Shown here: positions 30,848 through 40,323 of the stretch, one piece after another
Position numbering within the stretch: position 1 is the first letter of the stretch
How the letters are laid out: each line of letters opens with the position of its first letter
Source of the DNA: Clostridiales bacterium
Lineage (GTDB): Bacteria; Bacillota; Clostridia; Oscillospirales; Oscillospiraceae
NCBI GenBank assembly: GCA_029010715.1
Contig: JAQXKZ010000039.1
Span: 1 to 64,000 of the forward strand
Direction: 5' to 3'
Length of the DNA stretch: 64,000 nucleotides
Position numbers and translations under genes: made by a program
Notes under the pieces: generated by a model
Told to the model about the DNA's origin: nothing
What the model saw: only the letters and a program-made list of their open reading frames with translations
Database searches by the model: none

Positions 30848-31905
30848 TATTTGGTCACTATCCTGATTATATCGTTGAACATTATGATCGCCATTAGTCC
30901 GAGCAGCAGCACCATGCCGGCGGCGTGGATATAGCCCTCGTATTTGGGATCGAGCTTCTTCCTGCTTGTTGATTCGATGACCCACGTCACGATCAGAAGG
31001 AATACCCTGCCGCCGTCGAGCGCCGGTATGGGCAGCATGTTCATGATCGCAAGGTTAACGGCGATGAAGGCGGTAAAGTAGAATATGCTGTAGAGCGCGT
31101 CGGAGGCGGACTCCGCCTGCTCGCCGGTCTCGGCCATCATGTCGACAATGCCGACGGGGCCGGCCATATCCTCCATGCCGACGTTGCCGCGCACGAGCTC
31201 TTCAAGACCGAGCCAGACCCAGCGGCCGAACTGCATCGTGGTGTCCCAGGCGTTTTGGAGCTTGACGCCGGGCGTTGCCAGGTCGTAGCCGAGATAGAAG
31301 CCGTACATCTTCTGCTGCTGGCCGGGATACTCAAGCGGGACCATTTTAAAGTCCTTCAGCTCGACCTTCCTGCCGTCGCGGATCACGACGATGTCGTAGG
31401 TGCCGTCACCCTGAGCGAGAAAGTCGCTTATATTGTAGAACTGGTATATGCGTTTGCCGTTTATCTTATAGACGCGGTCGCCGACCTGCAGGCCCTCGCT
31501 GCTCTCGTAGGGACAGCCGTCCATAAAGCCGACGAGCTCCGAGGAGCGGAAGGCATAAGCGCCCGAGTACAGTATCACGACGATCAGCAGGCCGAGCAGA
31601 AAGTTCATCGCCGCGCCGGCGACGAGTATAATGATGCGTTTCCACGCCGCCTGATTGGTAAAGGCGCGCGGATCCCCGGACGCCTCATCCTCGCCGGCCA
31701 TGGCGCAGAAGCCGCCGAAGGGGATGCAGCGCAGAGAGTAGACGGTCTCGCCCTTCTGTTTTCTGAAGACGGCGGGGCCCATACCGATGGCGAACTCCTC
31801 CACTTTGACGCCGCAGGCTTTTGCCGCGGCGAAGTGGCCGAGTTCATGGACGGCGATGAGTACGCCGAAAAGGAGTATTGCCAGTGCAATGTAAAGAACA
31901 GTCAT
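30847..31905 (-). CDS. rseP: Site-2 / RIP metalloprotease RseP
   Basis: AVHELGHFAAAKACGVKVEEFAIGMGP, PDZ region, NMLPIPALDGGR. Confidence 0.96.
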   Translation of the reverse strand: MTVLYIALAILLFGVLIAVHELGHFAAAKACGVKVEEFAIGMGPAVFRKQKGETVYSLRCIPFGGFCAMAGEDEASGDPRAFTNQAAWKRIIILVAGAAMNFLLGLLIVVILYSGAYAFRSSELVGFMDGCPYESSEGLQVGDRVYKINGKRIYQFYNISDFLAQGDGTYDIVVIRDGRKVELKDFKMVPLEYPGQQQKMYGFYLGYDLATPGVKLQNAWDTTMQFGRWVWLGLEELVRGNVGMEDMAGPVGIVDMMAETGEQAESASDALYSIFYFTAFIAVNLAIMNMLPIPALDGGRVFLLIVTWVIESTSRKKLDPKYEGYIHAAGMVLLLGLMAIIMFNDIIRIVTK

Positions 31906-33050
31906 TTGCCGAAATTCTCCATGACATAGGCTCTGGCGGCGCTGTCGGCAGCCAGAATGGTTTCAAGATCCGGATCCCTGACGCTGCCGAGCTTTGCGAC
32001 GGCTCCGGCGGCGGCGTCATATATGCGGTTGTAGCCGAGGGCATGGCGCAGGAACATACCTACGGCGACTTCGTTTGCAGCGCTCATCACGCAGGGGGCG
32101 GTGCCGCCGGTCCGGGCGCAGTCCATCGCGAGGCCGAGGCAGGGAGTCTTTTCGAGGTCGGGAGCTTCGAAGCTCAGGTCCTTCAGCTTCGTGAAGTCGA
32201 GACGCCCGAACATGGAGGGCACGCGCTCCGGGTAGGTCAGGGCAAGCTGTATCGGCAGCCCCATATCGGGAACGCCCAGCTGGGCGATGACGGTGCCGTC
32301 GACGAGCTCTACCATAGAGTGTATGACGCTCTGAGGGTGGATTACCACCTGAATATCGTCGGGTGTGACGCCGAAAAGGTGCATGGCCTCAATGAACTCA
32401 AGCCCCTTGTTCATCATGGTCGCGCTGTCGACGGATATCTTAGCGCCCATGCTCCAGTTGGGGTGCTTGACGGCCTGCTCGGGCGTGACGTCCTCCAGCT
32501 CGGCTCTGGGCCTGCCTCTGAAAGGACCGCCGGAGCCGGTGAGCAGAATCTTTTTGAGCTCGCCCCTGCCGCGGCCCATGAGGCACTGAAAAATGGCGGA
32601 GTGCTCGGAATCGACGGGTACGATCTCCGCGCCCTTCTCCGCGGCGCGGGCCATGACGATGTCGCCGGCGCATACGAGCGTCTCCTTGTTGGCGAGAGCT
32701 ATGCGCTTTCCCGCGTCTATTGCGGCAAGCGTCGGCTTCAGGCCGACGGAGCCGGACACGGCGGTGACGACGCAGTCGGCGCCGTCCATACAGGCGGCTT
32801 CAATGAGCCCCTCCATACCGGAGCCGACGCGGATACCGGTATCGGCGACGGCTATCTTAAATTGCTTTGCCGCCTCCTCGTCGTAGACCGCGACAAATTC
32901 CGGGCGCAGGCGGCGGGCCTGCTCCTCAAGCATGCCGATCTTTTTGTTGGCCGTGAGCGCCGCGACCGGCATACCGATATGCTCGGCGGCGGCGATGGTC
33001 TGACGGCCTATCGAACCGGTGCAGCCGAGAATGGAAATGGATTTTACCAT
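31902..33050 (-). CDS. dxr: 1-deoxy-D-xylulose-5-phosphate reductoisomerase
   Basis: ISILGCTGSIGRQT, PVDSEHSAIFQCL, TGSGGPF, KISVDSATMMNKGLE. Confidence 0.98.
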   Translation of the reverse strand: MVKSISILGCTGSIGRQTIAAAEHIGMPVAALTANKKIGMLEEQARRLRPEFVAVYDEEAAKQFKIAVADTGIRVGSGMEGLIEAACMDGADCVVTAVSGSVGLKPTLAAIDAGKRIALANKETLVCAGDIVMARAAEKGAEIVPVDSEHSAIFQCLMGRGRGELKKILLTGSGGPFRGRPRAELEDVTPEQAVKHPNWSMGAKISVDSATMMNKGLEFIEAMHLFGVTPDDIQVVIHPQSVIHSMVELVDGTVIAQLGVPDMGLPIQLALTYPERVPSMFGRLDFTKLKDLSFEAPDLEKTPCLGLAMDCARTGGTAPCVMSAANEVAVGMFLRHALGYNRIYDAAAGAVAKLGSVRDPDLETILAADSAARAYVMENFGK

Positions 33051-33090
33051 TGTATTATTCTCCTTATTTCCTGCGTTTAACAGCGCGGGC

Positions 33091-33768
33091 TCATAGCTTC
33101 AGCGTCCTGAGATACGCCTTGTGCCCGCCGCTCACGCGGTAGCTTTCTGTGGCCTTCTGAATTGCTTTGTTGTGCGTCCATTCGTCAAGACGCCGCTTCT
33201 CGATATACGGCAGCGCAGCGTCGTACTGTTTTGCAAGCGCCGTGGCGAAATACCAGGCCTGCATCATGCGTATGTAGTACTCGTCACTGCGGATAGCGGC
33301 GACGGCGTCGAGGTATTCCGGCCTGAAGTCCTCATCCAGATAGTGCGCCATCAGCATCCCGATGCCGAAGCGCCGGGTATAGCAGTGCCCGCTCGCCATC
33401 CAGCGGCGAACGTCGCTTATCAGTTCGGCGCGGTGCTTTTTAAACACCGCGGGGCGTATCTGGTCGCAGGTGGCCCAGTTGTCGACGTATGGGAGAAAGG
33501 CGTCGAGCGCGCGGACACATTCGGCGGGGTCCTTTATCTGCTCAATCAGAAAGCCGTGCAGATTGTTCTCCTCATAGTACTCATGCGGGAGAACGCGTAT
33601 AAACTCCGCAGCGCGCTCCGTGCCCCAGATGCTCCTTGCGAAGGCGCGCAGGGCGGGAGTGCGTATGCCGATGATCCTCCCGCGCGGGACGTTCGGTATG
33701 AGTTTCGCCTGAAAGTCGCCGTAGGGCTTATCCTGCAGGGCGAAAAGCTCCTTCTGTATCTCCGTCAC
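33091..33768 (-). CDS. DNA alkylation repair protein (AlkD-like, HEAT-repeat)
   Basis: IGIRTPALRAFAR..EEN.LHGFLIEQIKDPAECVRALDAFLPYVDNWATCD..RRFGIGMLMAHYL..YYIRMMQAWYFA. Confidence 0.9.
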   Translation of the reverse strand: MTEIQKELFALQDKPYGDFQAKLIPNVPRGRIIGIRTPALRAFARSIWGTERAAEFIRVLPHEYYEENNLHGFLIEQIKDPAECVRALDAFLPYVDNWATCDQIRPAVFKKHRAELISDVRRWMASGHCYTRRFGIGMLMAHYLDEDFRPEYLDAVAAIRSDEYYIRMMQAWYFATALAKQYDAALPYIEKRRLDEWTHNKAIQKATESYRVSGGHKAYLRTLKL

Positions 33769-34511
33769 GGGTTTTTCACCCCGCCGAAGCGCCGGTCACG
33801 GCTGTTGTATACGGCGATGGCCTTGTCCAGCTCCTTCGTGTCAAAGTCCGGCCAGAGCACGTCGGTGAAATAGAACTCGGCATAGGCGCACTGCCAGAGC
33901 AGGAAGTTCGAGATGCGCTGCTCTCCGCCCGGGCGGATCAGCAGATCGGGGTCGGGGATGCCGGCAGAGTAGAGGTATGAGCCGAACCGCTCCTCTGTCA
34001 GCTCTCCGTCGGTCCTGCCTTCTGCATAATCGCGCGCGTAGCGCTTCGCAGCCTGGACGATCTCGTCACGTCCGCCGTAGTTGAGGCAGATGTTCGCCTG
34101 AAAACCGTCGTAATGGCCAGAGATCTCGTCGGTTCTGGCCACCAGAGCCTGCAGCTCAGGGGGCAGGCCGGACACGTCTCCGAATACCTTCATCTTTATA
34201 TGGTCGCGCGCCATGGTGTCAACGGCCTCATGCAGGTACTTGCCGAGCAGCTTCATAATGGTCCTGACTTCTTCCGGCGGACGCTTCCAGTTCTCGGTGG
34301 AGAAAGCGTATACCGTGAGATATTCTACACCTATATTTTTGCAATATGTTGCGATTTTGCGAAAATTTTCGGAACCGACGCTGTGTCCCGCGGTGCGGGG
34401 CAGACCGCGCTTTTTGGCCCAGCGGCCGTTGCCATCCAATATAATGGCAATATGGCGGGGTGGGCAGGACCTTGCCTGCTCCCCCGCCTTATTGTTAAGC
34501 GTACCAGCCAT
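33765..34511 (-). CDS. uppS: Isoprenyl transferase (undecaprenyl diphosphate synthase)
   Basis: PRHIAIILDGNGRWAKKRGLPRTAGH, NICLNYGGRDEI, LLIRPGGEQRISNFLLWQ.AYAEFYFTDVLWPDF. Confidence 0.97.
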   Translation of the reverse strand: MAGTLNNKAGEQARSCPPRHIAIILDGNGRWAKKRGLPRTAGHSVGSENFRKIATYCKNIGVEYLTVYAFSTENWKRPPEEVRTIMKLLGKYLHEAVDTMARDHIKMKVFGDVSGLPPELQALVARTDEISGHYDGFQANICLNYGGRDEIVQAAKRYARDYAEGRTDGELTEERFGSYLYSAGIPDPDLLIRPGGEQRISNFLLWQCAYAEFYFTDVLWPDFDTKELDKAIAVYNSRDRRFGGVKNP

Positions 34512-34523
34512 AATGTCTCTCCG

Positions 34524-35075
34524 TCAAATCTCGGTGAGCTCTTTTTCTTTTCTGTCGCAGATGCCGTCTATCTCCTTGATGAAATCGTCGGTCAGCTTCT
34601 GGATGTCCTTCTCGGCGATCTTGTAGTCGTCCTCGGTGATCTCGGAGGCCTTCTGCAGCTTCTTGTACTTTTCGATTGCCTCGCGGCGCACGTTGCGTAT
34701 GGCGACCTTGCACTCCTCGCCGTACTTCCTGGTCTGCTTTACGAGTTCCTTGCGGCGCTCCTCGGTGAGGGGAGGGAATACCAGACGCAGCATACGCCCG
34801 TCATTCTGGGGGTTGATGCCGAGGTCGGAGGCCAGAATGGCCTTCTCGAGGGGCTTGAGCAGGGATGCGTCCCAGGGCTGTATCAGCAGGGAACGGGGGT
34901 CGGGAGTGGCAATGGAAGCGACCTGCTGCACGGGAGTCGCAACGCCGTAGTAGTCTACCTCGATCTGGTCGAGGACGGAAGCGTTGGCGCGGCCGGCGCG
35001 GATGGTGGCGAGCTGGGTGCTGAGAGCATCGCAGGTCTTTTTCATCTTGCTTTCAAATTCTTTGTAGTCAGACAT
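34524..35075 (-). CDS. frr: Ribosome recycling factor
   Basis: LATIRAGRANASVLDQIEVDYYGVATPVQQVASI, KVAIRNVRREA. Confidence 0.98.
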   Translation of the reverse strand: MSDYKEFESKMKKTCDALSTQLATIRAGRANASVLDQIEVDYYGVATPVQQVASIATPDPRSLLIQPWDASLLKPLEKAILASDLGINPQNDGRMLRLVFPPLTEERRKELVKQTRKYGEECKVAIRNVRREAIEKYKKLQKASEITEDDYKIAEKDIQKLTDDFIKEIDGICDRKEKELTEI

Positions 35076-35122
35076 TGTGTTACCTCCGTTGTGTTATTTA
35101 TCCTAGATGTTGATTTGTATGT

Positions 35123-35833
35123 TCAGCTGACCGTGGTGCCGGGCGCCTCACCGGAGAGGGTGCGGCGGATATTGTCGGGCTCGGCCAGAGCGAATACGAT
35201 GACCGGAATGGAGTTGTCCATTGCGAGACTGGTCGCGGTGGTATCCATGACTGCCAGATGACGCGCGAGGACCTCGTCATAGCTGATGCGGTCGAACTTC
35301 ACGGCCCCGGGGTTGGTGCGCGGGTCGTCGTCGTATACGCCGTCAATGTTCTTGGCCAGCAGGATGGCGTCGGCATGGACCTCCGCCGCGCGCAGGACCG
35401 CCGCGGTGTCGGTGGAGAAGAAGGGAGCGCCGCTGCCGCCGGCAAAGAGAACGATATTGCCGCCGTCCATATATTCAATGGCTTTGCGGGTGTCATAGCG
35501 TTCGCCGACGCCCTGAATGTCCATGGCGGTCATGATTCTGGCCTTCGCGCCCATCTGGCGGAACACATCGCAGACCGCGAGGCAATTCATGCAGGTGGCG
35601 AGCATACCCATGCGGTCGGCGCTGACGCGCTCGACCTTGCCGGCCCCGTCCTTGACGCCGCGCCAGAAGTTGCCGCCGCCGATAACGATGCCGATCTGTG
35701 CGCCGCCTTCGGCGCAGTCCTTGATGGTGGCGCAGACTCTGGAGATGAACTCAAAGTCAAAGCCGGTTTTTTTGTCGCCGGCGAGCGCCTCGCCGCTGAT
35801 CTTGAGGATCACGCGTTTATAAGCAAAGCCCAT
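35123..35833 (-). CDS. pyrH: UMP kinase
   Basis: RVILKISGEALAG, IVIGGGNFWRGV, DRMGMLATCMNCL, FAGGSGAPFFSTDTAA. Confidence 0.98.
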   Translation of the reverse strand: MGFAYKRVILKISGEALAGDKKTGFDFEFISRVCATIKDCAEGGAQIGIVIGGGNFWRGVKDGAGKVERVSADRMGMLATCMNCLAVCDVFRQMGAKARIMTAMDIQGVGERYDTRKAIEYMDGGNIVLFAGGSGAPFFSTDTAAVLRAAEVHADAILLAKNIDGVYDDDPRTNPGAVKFDRISYDEVLARHLAVMDTTATSLAMDNSIPVIVFALAEPDNIRRTLSGEAPGTTVS

Positions 35834-35860
35834 ATGTGTACTCCTTGAAGATTTTATTTA

Positions 35861-36772
35861 TTATATGTCGAGAATGCCAAGGATAACAATGCCCACGATT
35901 ACAAGCGCTATGGATATGTAGTGTTTGAGCGAAAGCTTCTCTTTCAGAAAAATGCGGCTCCAGATAACGGAGGCCACGCAGTAGGAGGAAATGATCGGCG
36001 CGGCAAAGGCCACATGCTGCGTGTCGGCCAGAGCATAGATATAGAAGAATTGGCCGACGGTCTCGAAGACCGCGCCGGTGTACTTGGGCGCCTCCTGACG
36101 GAGGATGAGCTTCTGCTTCTTGATGCCGAGAGTATACACGGCGCTGACGATGCCCGCGAAAAGGAAGGTCAGCTCGTAGGCGACGTTCGCGGAGTCCTCG
36201 TCGAGGATCTCCAGCACGCGGCTGTCGGCGAATGTGCCGAGAGCGTCAAGCAGGCAGTAGATAACGGGGATGATGATAGCAATCCAGCTCTTGGCATAGT
36301 GACGGTTGGAGGCATCCTGACGGGCTTTGCGCAGCTCGGGGTCCTCGTTGGCCTCGGTAAGACCGAGAAAGAACACGCCGAGGCAGACGAGCGCGACCGC
36401 GACGAGCGCGACCGGCGGCAGATCATCGCTGATACCGACAGTGGCAAAGGTGAGGACGGCAACGACGGCACCGGAGCTGTTGCAGATCGGGGATGAGATC
36501 GAGAGCTCTATATAACGCAGGCCGAGGTAACCTATGGCCATGGAGAGAATATACAGCAGGGACACCGGCAGGTAGGTCAGAATGACGCCCCAGCTGATTC
36601 CGACGCCGCCCACAAAGATCTCATAGCATGCGTGCAGGCCCATCACAACGCCGACGGCGGTGACCATTTTCAGGTGGCTGTATTTGTCGGTCTCAGACTC
36701 ACAGCCGATTTTTGAAAACAGATCGGAACCGCTCCAGCAAAGCAGAGCGATGATTGCAAAGGTAAACCACAT
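35861..36772 (-). CDS. EamA/DMT-superfamily transporter
   Basis: ~10 TM ORF starting MWFTFAIIALLCWSGSDLFSKIG; C-terminal VIWSRIFLKEKLSLKHYISIALVIVGIVIL. Confidence 0.85.
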   Translation of the reverse strand: MWFTFAIIALLCWSGSDLFSKIGCESETDKYSHLKMVTAVGVVMGLHACYEIFVGGVGISWGVILTYLPVSLLYILSMAIGYLGLRYIELSISSPICNSSGAVVAVLTFATVGISDDLPPVALVAVALVCLGVFFLGLTEANEDPELRKARQDASNRHYAKSWIAIIIPVIYCLLDALGTFADSRVLEILDEDSANVAYELTFLFAGIVSAVYTLGIKKQKLILRQEAPKYTGAVFETVGQFFYIYALADTQHVAFAAPIISSYCVASVIWSRIFLKEKLSLKHYISIALVIVGIVILGILDI

Positions 36773-36837
36773 TTTTGAATCACGTACCTATCTTATAGTA
36801 TCATATTGCATCGTAGATTCTACCACAGCATATTACT

Positions 36838-36885
36838 TTTGACAATTCCCAATTGACAAATTATGCACCGGCGCCGTGATATACT
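36838..36885 (+). promoter_or_regulatory. Putative spoIIG promoter, long -35/-10 spacing with 0A-box-like repeats
   Basis: TTTGACA 36838-36844, ATTGACA 36852-36858 (overlapping -35 TTGACA 36853-36858), N21, TATACT 36880-36885. Confidence 0.5.
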
Positions 36886-36891
36886 CCGCTT

Positions 36892-37698
36892 ATGGAATAC
36901 ATCTACATAGACAGTCTGTTCTTCCTCAGTCTCCTCACCGACTATCTTCTCTGCCTTGTGACTGCAAGGGTATGCAGGCTGTATCTGAGAAGGTGGAGAT
37001 ATTTTGCGGCGGCGCTCCTCGGCGCCGCCTACTCTGTATCCGTTTTTCTGCCGGGACTGGGCTTCATGGCCTCGCCGTGGATGCAGATGGCCTGCGCCGG
37101 CCTGATGGGATTGATCGCCTACGGCGGTGAGCGGAGGATGTTCCGCTGTATCGCGGTGCTTCTCGCCGTGTCGGCGACCTTCGGCGGGGCGGTGTGGGCG
37201 CTGTGCCTGCGCACGGGAGGAACGCTGCGGATAGACCTGCGGCTGCTGCTGGGCTGCTTTGTCGGCTGCTATGCGGTACTGAGCCTCATCGCGCGCTCAC
37301 GAACGCGCGCGGCGGACCGCAGGACAGTGCCGGCGGAGCTGGAGTTCAACGGCAGGCACTGCAGCTTTGCCGCGCTGCTCGATACCGGCAACTGCCTGTC
37401 GGACCCGCTAAGCGGGGCAGAGGTCATGGTCGTATCCCCCGGGGCGCTCAAGCCGCTGCTGCCGGACTGTGCCGCGCTGCTGGAGACGGAGGACCCGGTC
37501 GAGCTCGTGACTGCGGCCGCGGCGGTCCCGGAGCTGAAGGGAAGACTGCGCCTGATTCCGTTCGCGACCGTCGGCGGTACCGGACTGCTGCCCGTGTTCC
37601 GTCCGGAGCGGGTGCTTGTGGACGGGCGGGAGCGGGACGGGATGCTCGCGGCGATCTCCGCCGACGCCTCCGGAGACGGCTTTGAGGCGATAGTATAA
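36892..37698 (+). CDS. spoIIGA: Sigma-E processing peptidase SpoIIGA
   Basis: [22 protein letters not shown]-terminus, catalytic-type [21 protein letters not shown], adjacent sigE. Confidence 0.93.
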   Translation: MEYIYIDSLFFLSLLTDYLLCLVTARVCRLYLRRWRYFAAALLGAAYSVSVFLPGLGFMASPWMQMACAGLMGLIAYGGERRMFRCIAVLLAVSATFGGAVWALCLRTGGTLRIDLRLLLGCFVGCYAVLSLIARSRTRAADRRTVPAELEFNGRHCSFAALLDTGNCLSDPLSGAEVMVVSPGALKPLLPDCAALLETEDPVELVTAAAAVPELKGRLRLIPFATVGGTGLLPVFRPERVLVDGRERDGMLAAISADASGDGFEAIV

Positions 37699-37726
37699 GG
37701 CACGGCCCATGAAAGGAGTGACGCAC

Positions 37727-38449
37727 ATGCTGTGCAGGCCGCAGATCATATTCATACAGGAACGCATACTGTCCATACTCGGGATAAAGCCGCCGCCGCT
37801 TTTTTATATCGGCGGCAGCGACACTCTGCCGCCGCCTCTGCCCAGAGACGAGGAAGAAAACGCAATCGCCGCGCTTGACGTCGGCGACGATGCGGCGCGC
37901 CGTCTGCTCATTGAGCACAATCTGCGCCTCGTGGTCTATATTTCAAAGCGCTTTGAAAACACCGGCATAAACATCGAGGATCTGATCTCCATCGGGACGA
38001 TAGGTCTGATAAAGGCTGTCAATACCTTCAACTCACGCAAGAACATCAAGCTCGCGACCTATGCCAGCCGCTGCATCGAAAACGAGATACTTATGTATCT
38101 GCGCAAGATCGGCAACCAGCGCACGGAGGTCAGCTTCGACGAGCCGCTCAACACCGATTGGGACGGCAACGAGCTGCTGCTGTCCGACATCCTCGGAACG
38201 GACGAGGACGAGGTATGCCGGCCGCTCGAGGACGACGCGGAAAAGCAGATGCTCATGGAGGCCATAGAGACGCTGGACCCGCGCGAGCGGGAGATAATCC
38301 TGCTGCGCTTCGGACTGCTGGGAAGCCGGGAATACACGCAGAAGGAGGTGGCCGACATGCTCGGCATCTCGCAGAGCTACATAAGCCGGCTTGAGAAGCG
38401 GATCATCGACCGGCTGCGCCGGGAGATGCTGCGCCTGCTGCAGTGCTGA
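37727..38449 (+). CDS. sigE: Sporulation sigma factor SigE
   Basis: [38 protein letters not shown] and region 4 [21 protein letters not shown] aaaggag favours ATG 37727 over 37709. Confidence 0.95.
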   Translation: MLCRPQIIFIQERILSILGIKPPPLFYIGGSDTLPPPLPRDEEENAIAALDVGDDAARRLLIEHNLRLVVYISKRFENTGINIEDLISIGTIGLIKAVNTFNSRKNIKLATYASRCIENEILMYLRKIGNQRTEVSFDEPLNTDWDGNELLLSDILGTDEDEVCRPLEDDAEKQMLMEAIETLDPREREIILLRFGLLGSREYTQKEVADMLGISQSYISRLEKRIIDRLRREMLRLLQC

Positions 38450-38452
38450 CGC

Positions 38453-38481
38453 TTGAAAAAGGGGGAAGGCTCTAGTATAAT
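38453..38481 (+). promoter_or_regulatory. Sigma-A-type promoter for sdaAB
   Basis: TTGAAA (38453-38458) N17 TATAAT (38476-38481). Confidence 0.75.
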
Positions 38482-38512
38482 GTTGGCACACAGAGATAAA
38501 GGGGGCAGGGCA

Positions 38513-39172
38513 GTGGACATTTTCGATCTTATAGGACCGATAATGGTCGGGCCTTCCAGCTCACACACGGCGGGCGCGGTGCGCATCGGATATGTGGCGA
38601 GAAAGCTGCTGGGTGAGGAGCCGAAAAAGGCGGAGATCATACTCCACGGGTCTTTCGCCGCAACCGGCAGAGGGCACGGCACGGATAAGGCGATAATCGC
38701 GGGGCTGCTGGGCATGAGTCCGGATGACGGACGTATACCGGACAGCTTCGGGCTCGCCTGGGAGCGCGGTCTGGATTTTTCGTTCGAACTCATGGAGCTG
38801 CGCGCGGCCCATCCGAACACCGCAAAGCTCACGCTGACCGGCGTTTCGGGGCGTACGCTGAGCGTGACGGCGGCATCGGTCGGCGGCGGGCGCATAGAAG
38901 TGCGCGAGCTCGACGGTATAGAGCTGCGCTTTTCGGCGGATAAGCCCACCCTTATTATAAGAAATGAGGACCAGCCCGGGAGCATATCCATAGTTTCTGC
39001 GGTACTGGCGCACTCGGGCATAAATATCGCGACCTTCCACGTCAGCCGCAGCTCACGCGGCGGGCAGGCTATCATGGTCATCGAATGCGACACGCCGGTC
39101 CCGGCGGGCACGGTCGGCTCCATAGCCGCCATGCCCGGGATACTGAGCGCGGCCGCGGTCAGCGCGGACTGA
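38513..39172 (+). CDS. sdaAB: L-serine dehydratase, iron-sulfur-dependent, beta subunit
   Basis: FDLIGPIMVGPSSSHTAGAVRIG; ACT domain; GTG start 38513 after SD gggggcagg. Confidence 0.93.
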   Translation: MDIFDLIGPIMVGPSSSHTAGAVRIGYVARKLLGEEPKKAEIILHGSFAATGRGHGTDKAIIAGLLGMSPDDGRIPDSFGLAWERGLDFSFELMELRAAHPNTAKLTLTGVSGRTLSVTAASVGGGRIEVRELDGIELRFSADKPTLIIRNEDQPGSISIVSAVLAHSGINIATFHVSRSSRGGQAIMVIECDTPVPAGTVGSIAAMPGILSAAAVSAD

Positions 39173-39185
39173 GGAGGAAACGGAT

Positions 39186-40064
39186 ATGGCTGTATTTCTG
39201 TCAGTACGCGAAATGCTCGACGGCGCGGCGGCGGAAAAGCTCCCGCTCTGGGAGCATGTGCGCCGCATCAGCGCGGACGAGGCCGGAATAAGCGGGGAGC
39301 AGTCCTGGAGGATGATGGATCAGCGGCTTGAAGCGATGATAAAGGCCGACGCCTCCTATGATCCGGACGCCCGCTCGCACAGCCGCCTGACCGGCGGCGA
39401 CGGCGGGAAGATGGAGCGCTACGCCGGAGAGGGCAGAGGCATCTGCGGAGAGTTTGTGGATAAGATACTCGCCGCCGCTCTGCGCATGGGCGAGTGCAAC
39501 GCCTGTATGCACTGCATCGTCGCGGCGCCGACGGCCGGAGCCTGCGGCGTGCTGCCGGCGGTGCTGCTGCCCTATGCCGAGCGCTACTCGCTGCCCCGCG
39601 ACGAGATGATAAAGGCTCTGTATATCGCGGCGGGCTTCGGCGCGGTAATAGCCCAGCGCGCCTCGATATCAGGCGCGGAGGCCGGCTGTCAGGCGGAGAT
39701 CGGCACGGCCGCGGCGATGTCCGCCGCGGCGCTGGTATATCTGCACGGAGGCACGGATGAGCAGATGGCGCACGCCATGGCCATGGCACTCAAAAACATG
39801 ATGGGTCTCGTGTGCGACCCGGTGGCGGGCCTCGTCGAGGTGCCGTGCGTCAAGCGAAACGCCGCCGGCGCCATGAACGCCCTGTGCGCGGCCGAGATGG
39901 CGCTGGCCGGAATAGAATCACGCATACCGCCGGACGAGGTGATAGACACGATGGCCGCGGTCGGCGCGGCTTTGCCGGCGTCGCTGCGGGAAACCGGCAT
40001 AGGCGGCATCGCGGCAAGCCCGACGGCCGTGAAATTCCGTGAGGAATTTTTCGGCAAGGGCTGA
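39186..40064 (+). CDS. sdaAA: L-serine dehydratase, iron-sulfur-dependent, alpha subunit
   Basis: NACMHCIVAAPTAGACGVLPAVL, GAEAGCQAEIGTAAAMSAAALV, CDPVAGLVEVPCVKRNAAGA. Confidence 0.96.
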   Translation: MAVFLSVREMLDGAAAEKLPLWEHVRRISADEAGISGEQSWRMMDQRLEAMIKADASYDPDARSHSRLTGGDGGKMERYAGEGRGICGEFVDKILAAALRMGECNACMHCIVAAPTAGACGVLPAVLLPYAERYSLPRDEMIKALYIAAGFGAVIAQRASISGAEAGCQAEIGTAAAMSAAALVYLHGGTDEQMAHAMAMALKNMMGLVCDPVAGLVEVPCVKRNAAGAMNALCAAEMALAGIESRIPPDEVIDTMAAVGAALPASLRETGIGGIAASPTAVKFREEFFGKG

Positions 40065-40179
40065 ACGCCCGTAACGCCTGTTCGGTAAAGATGCGGCAAA
40101 AAAACCTGCGGGCTTTCGACGAAGTTTAGTCAAAATATCCTTTGACGTCGGACAGACCAATTTGATAAAATGAAAACAC

Positions 40180-40233
40180 AACGAGTGGCTGACAGCGTAA
40201 TTCCGGTTGTCAGCCACTCGTTATATTTTTCTT
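40180..40233 (+). terminator. sdaAA terminator
   Basis: ACGAGTGGCTGACA-gcgtaattccggt-TGTCAGCCACTCGT followed by TATATTTTTC. Confidence 0.85.
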
Positions 40234-40323
40234 TACCGTCGATCGTCACCGTGCACGGGCGGCGTTTTCATGCCGGAGATCGGCACGGCCGCGGCCCGCA
40301 TTCTGCAGTAACAGGAGGATAAA

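Noticed and set aside
31878-33080. 400-aa plus-strand ORF opposite dxr
   Set aside because: Antisense shadow of dxr
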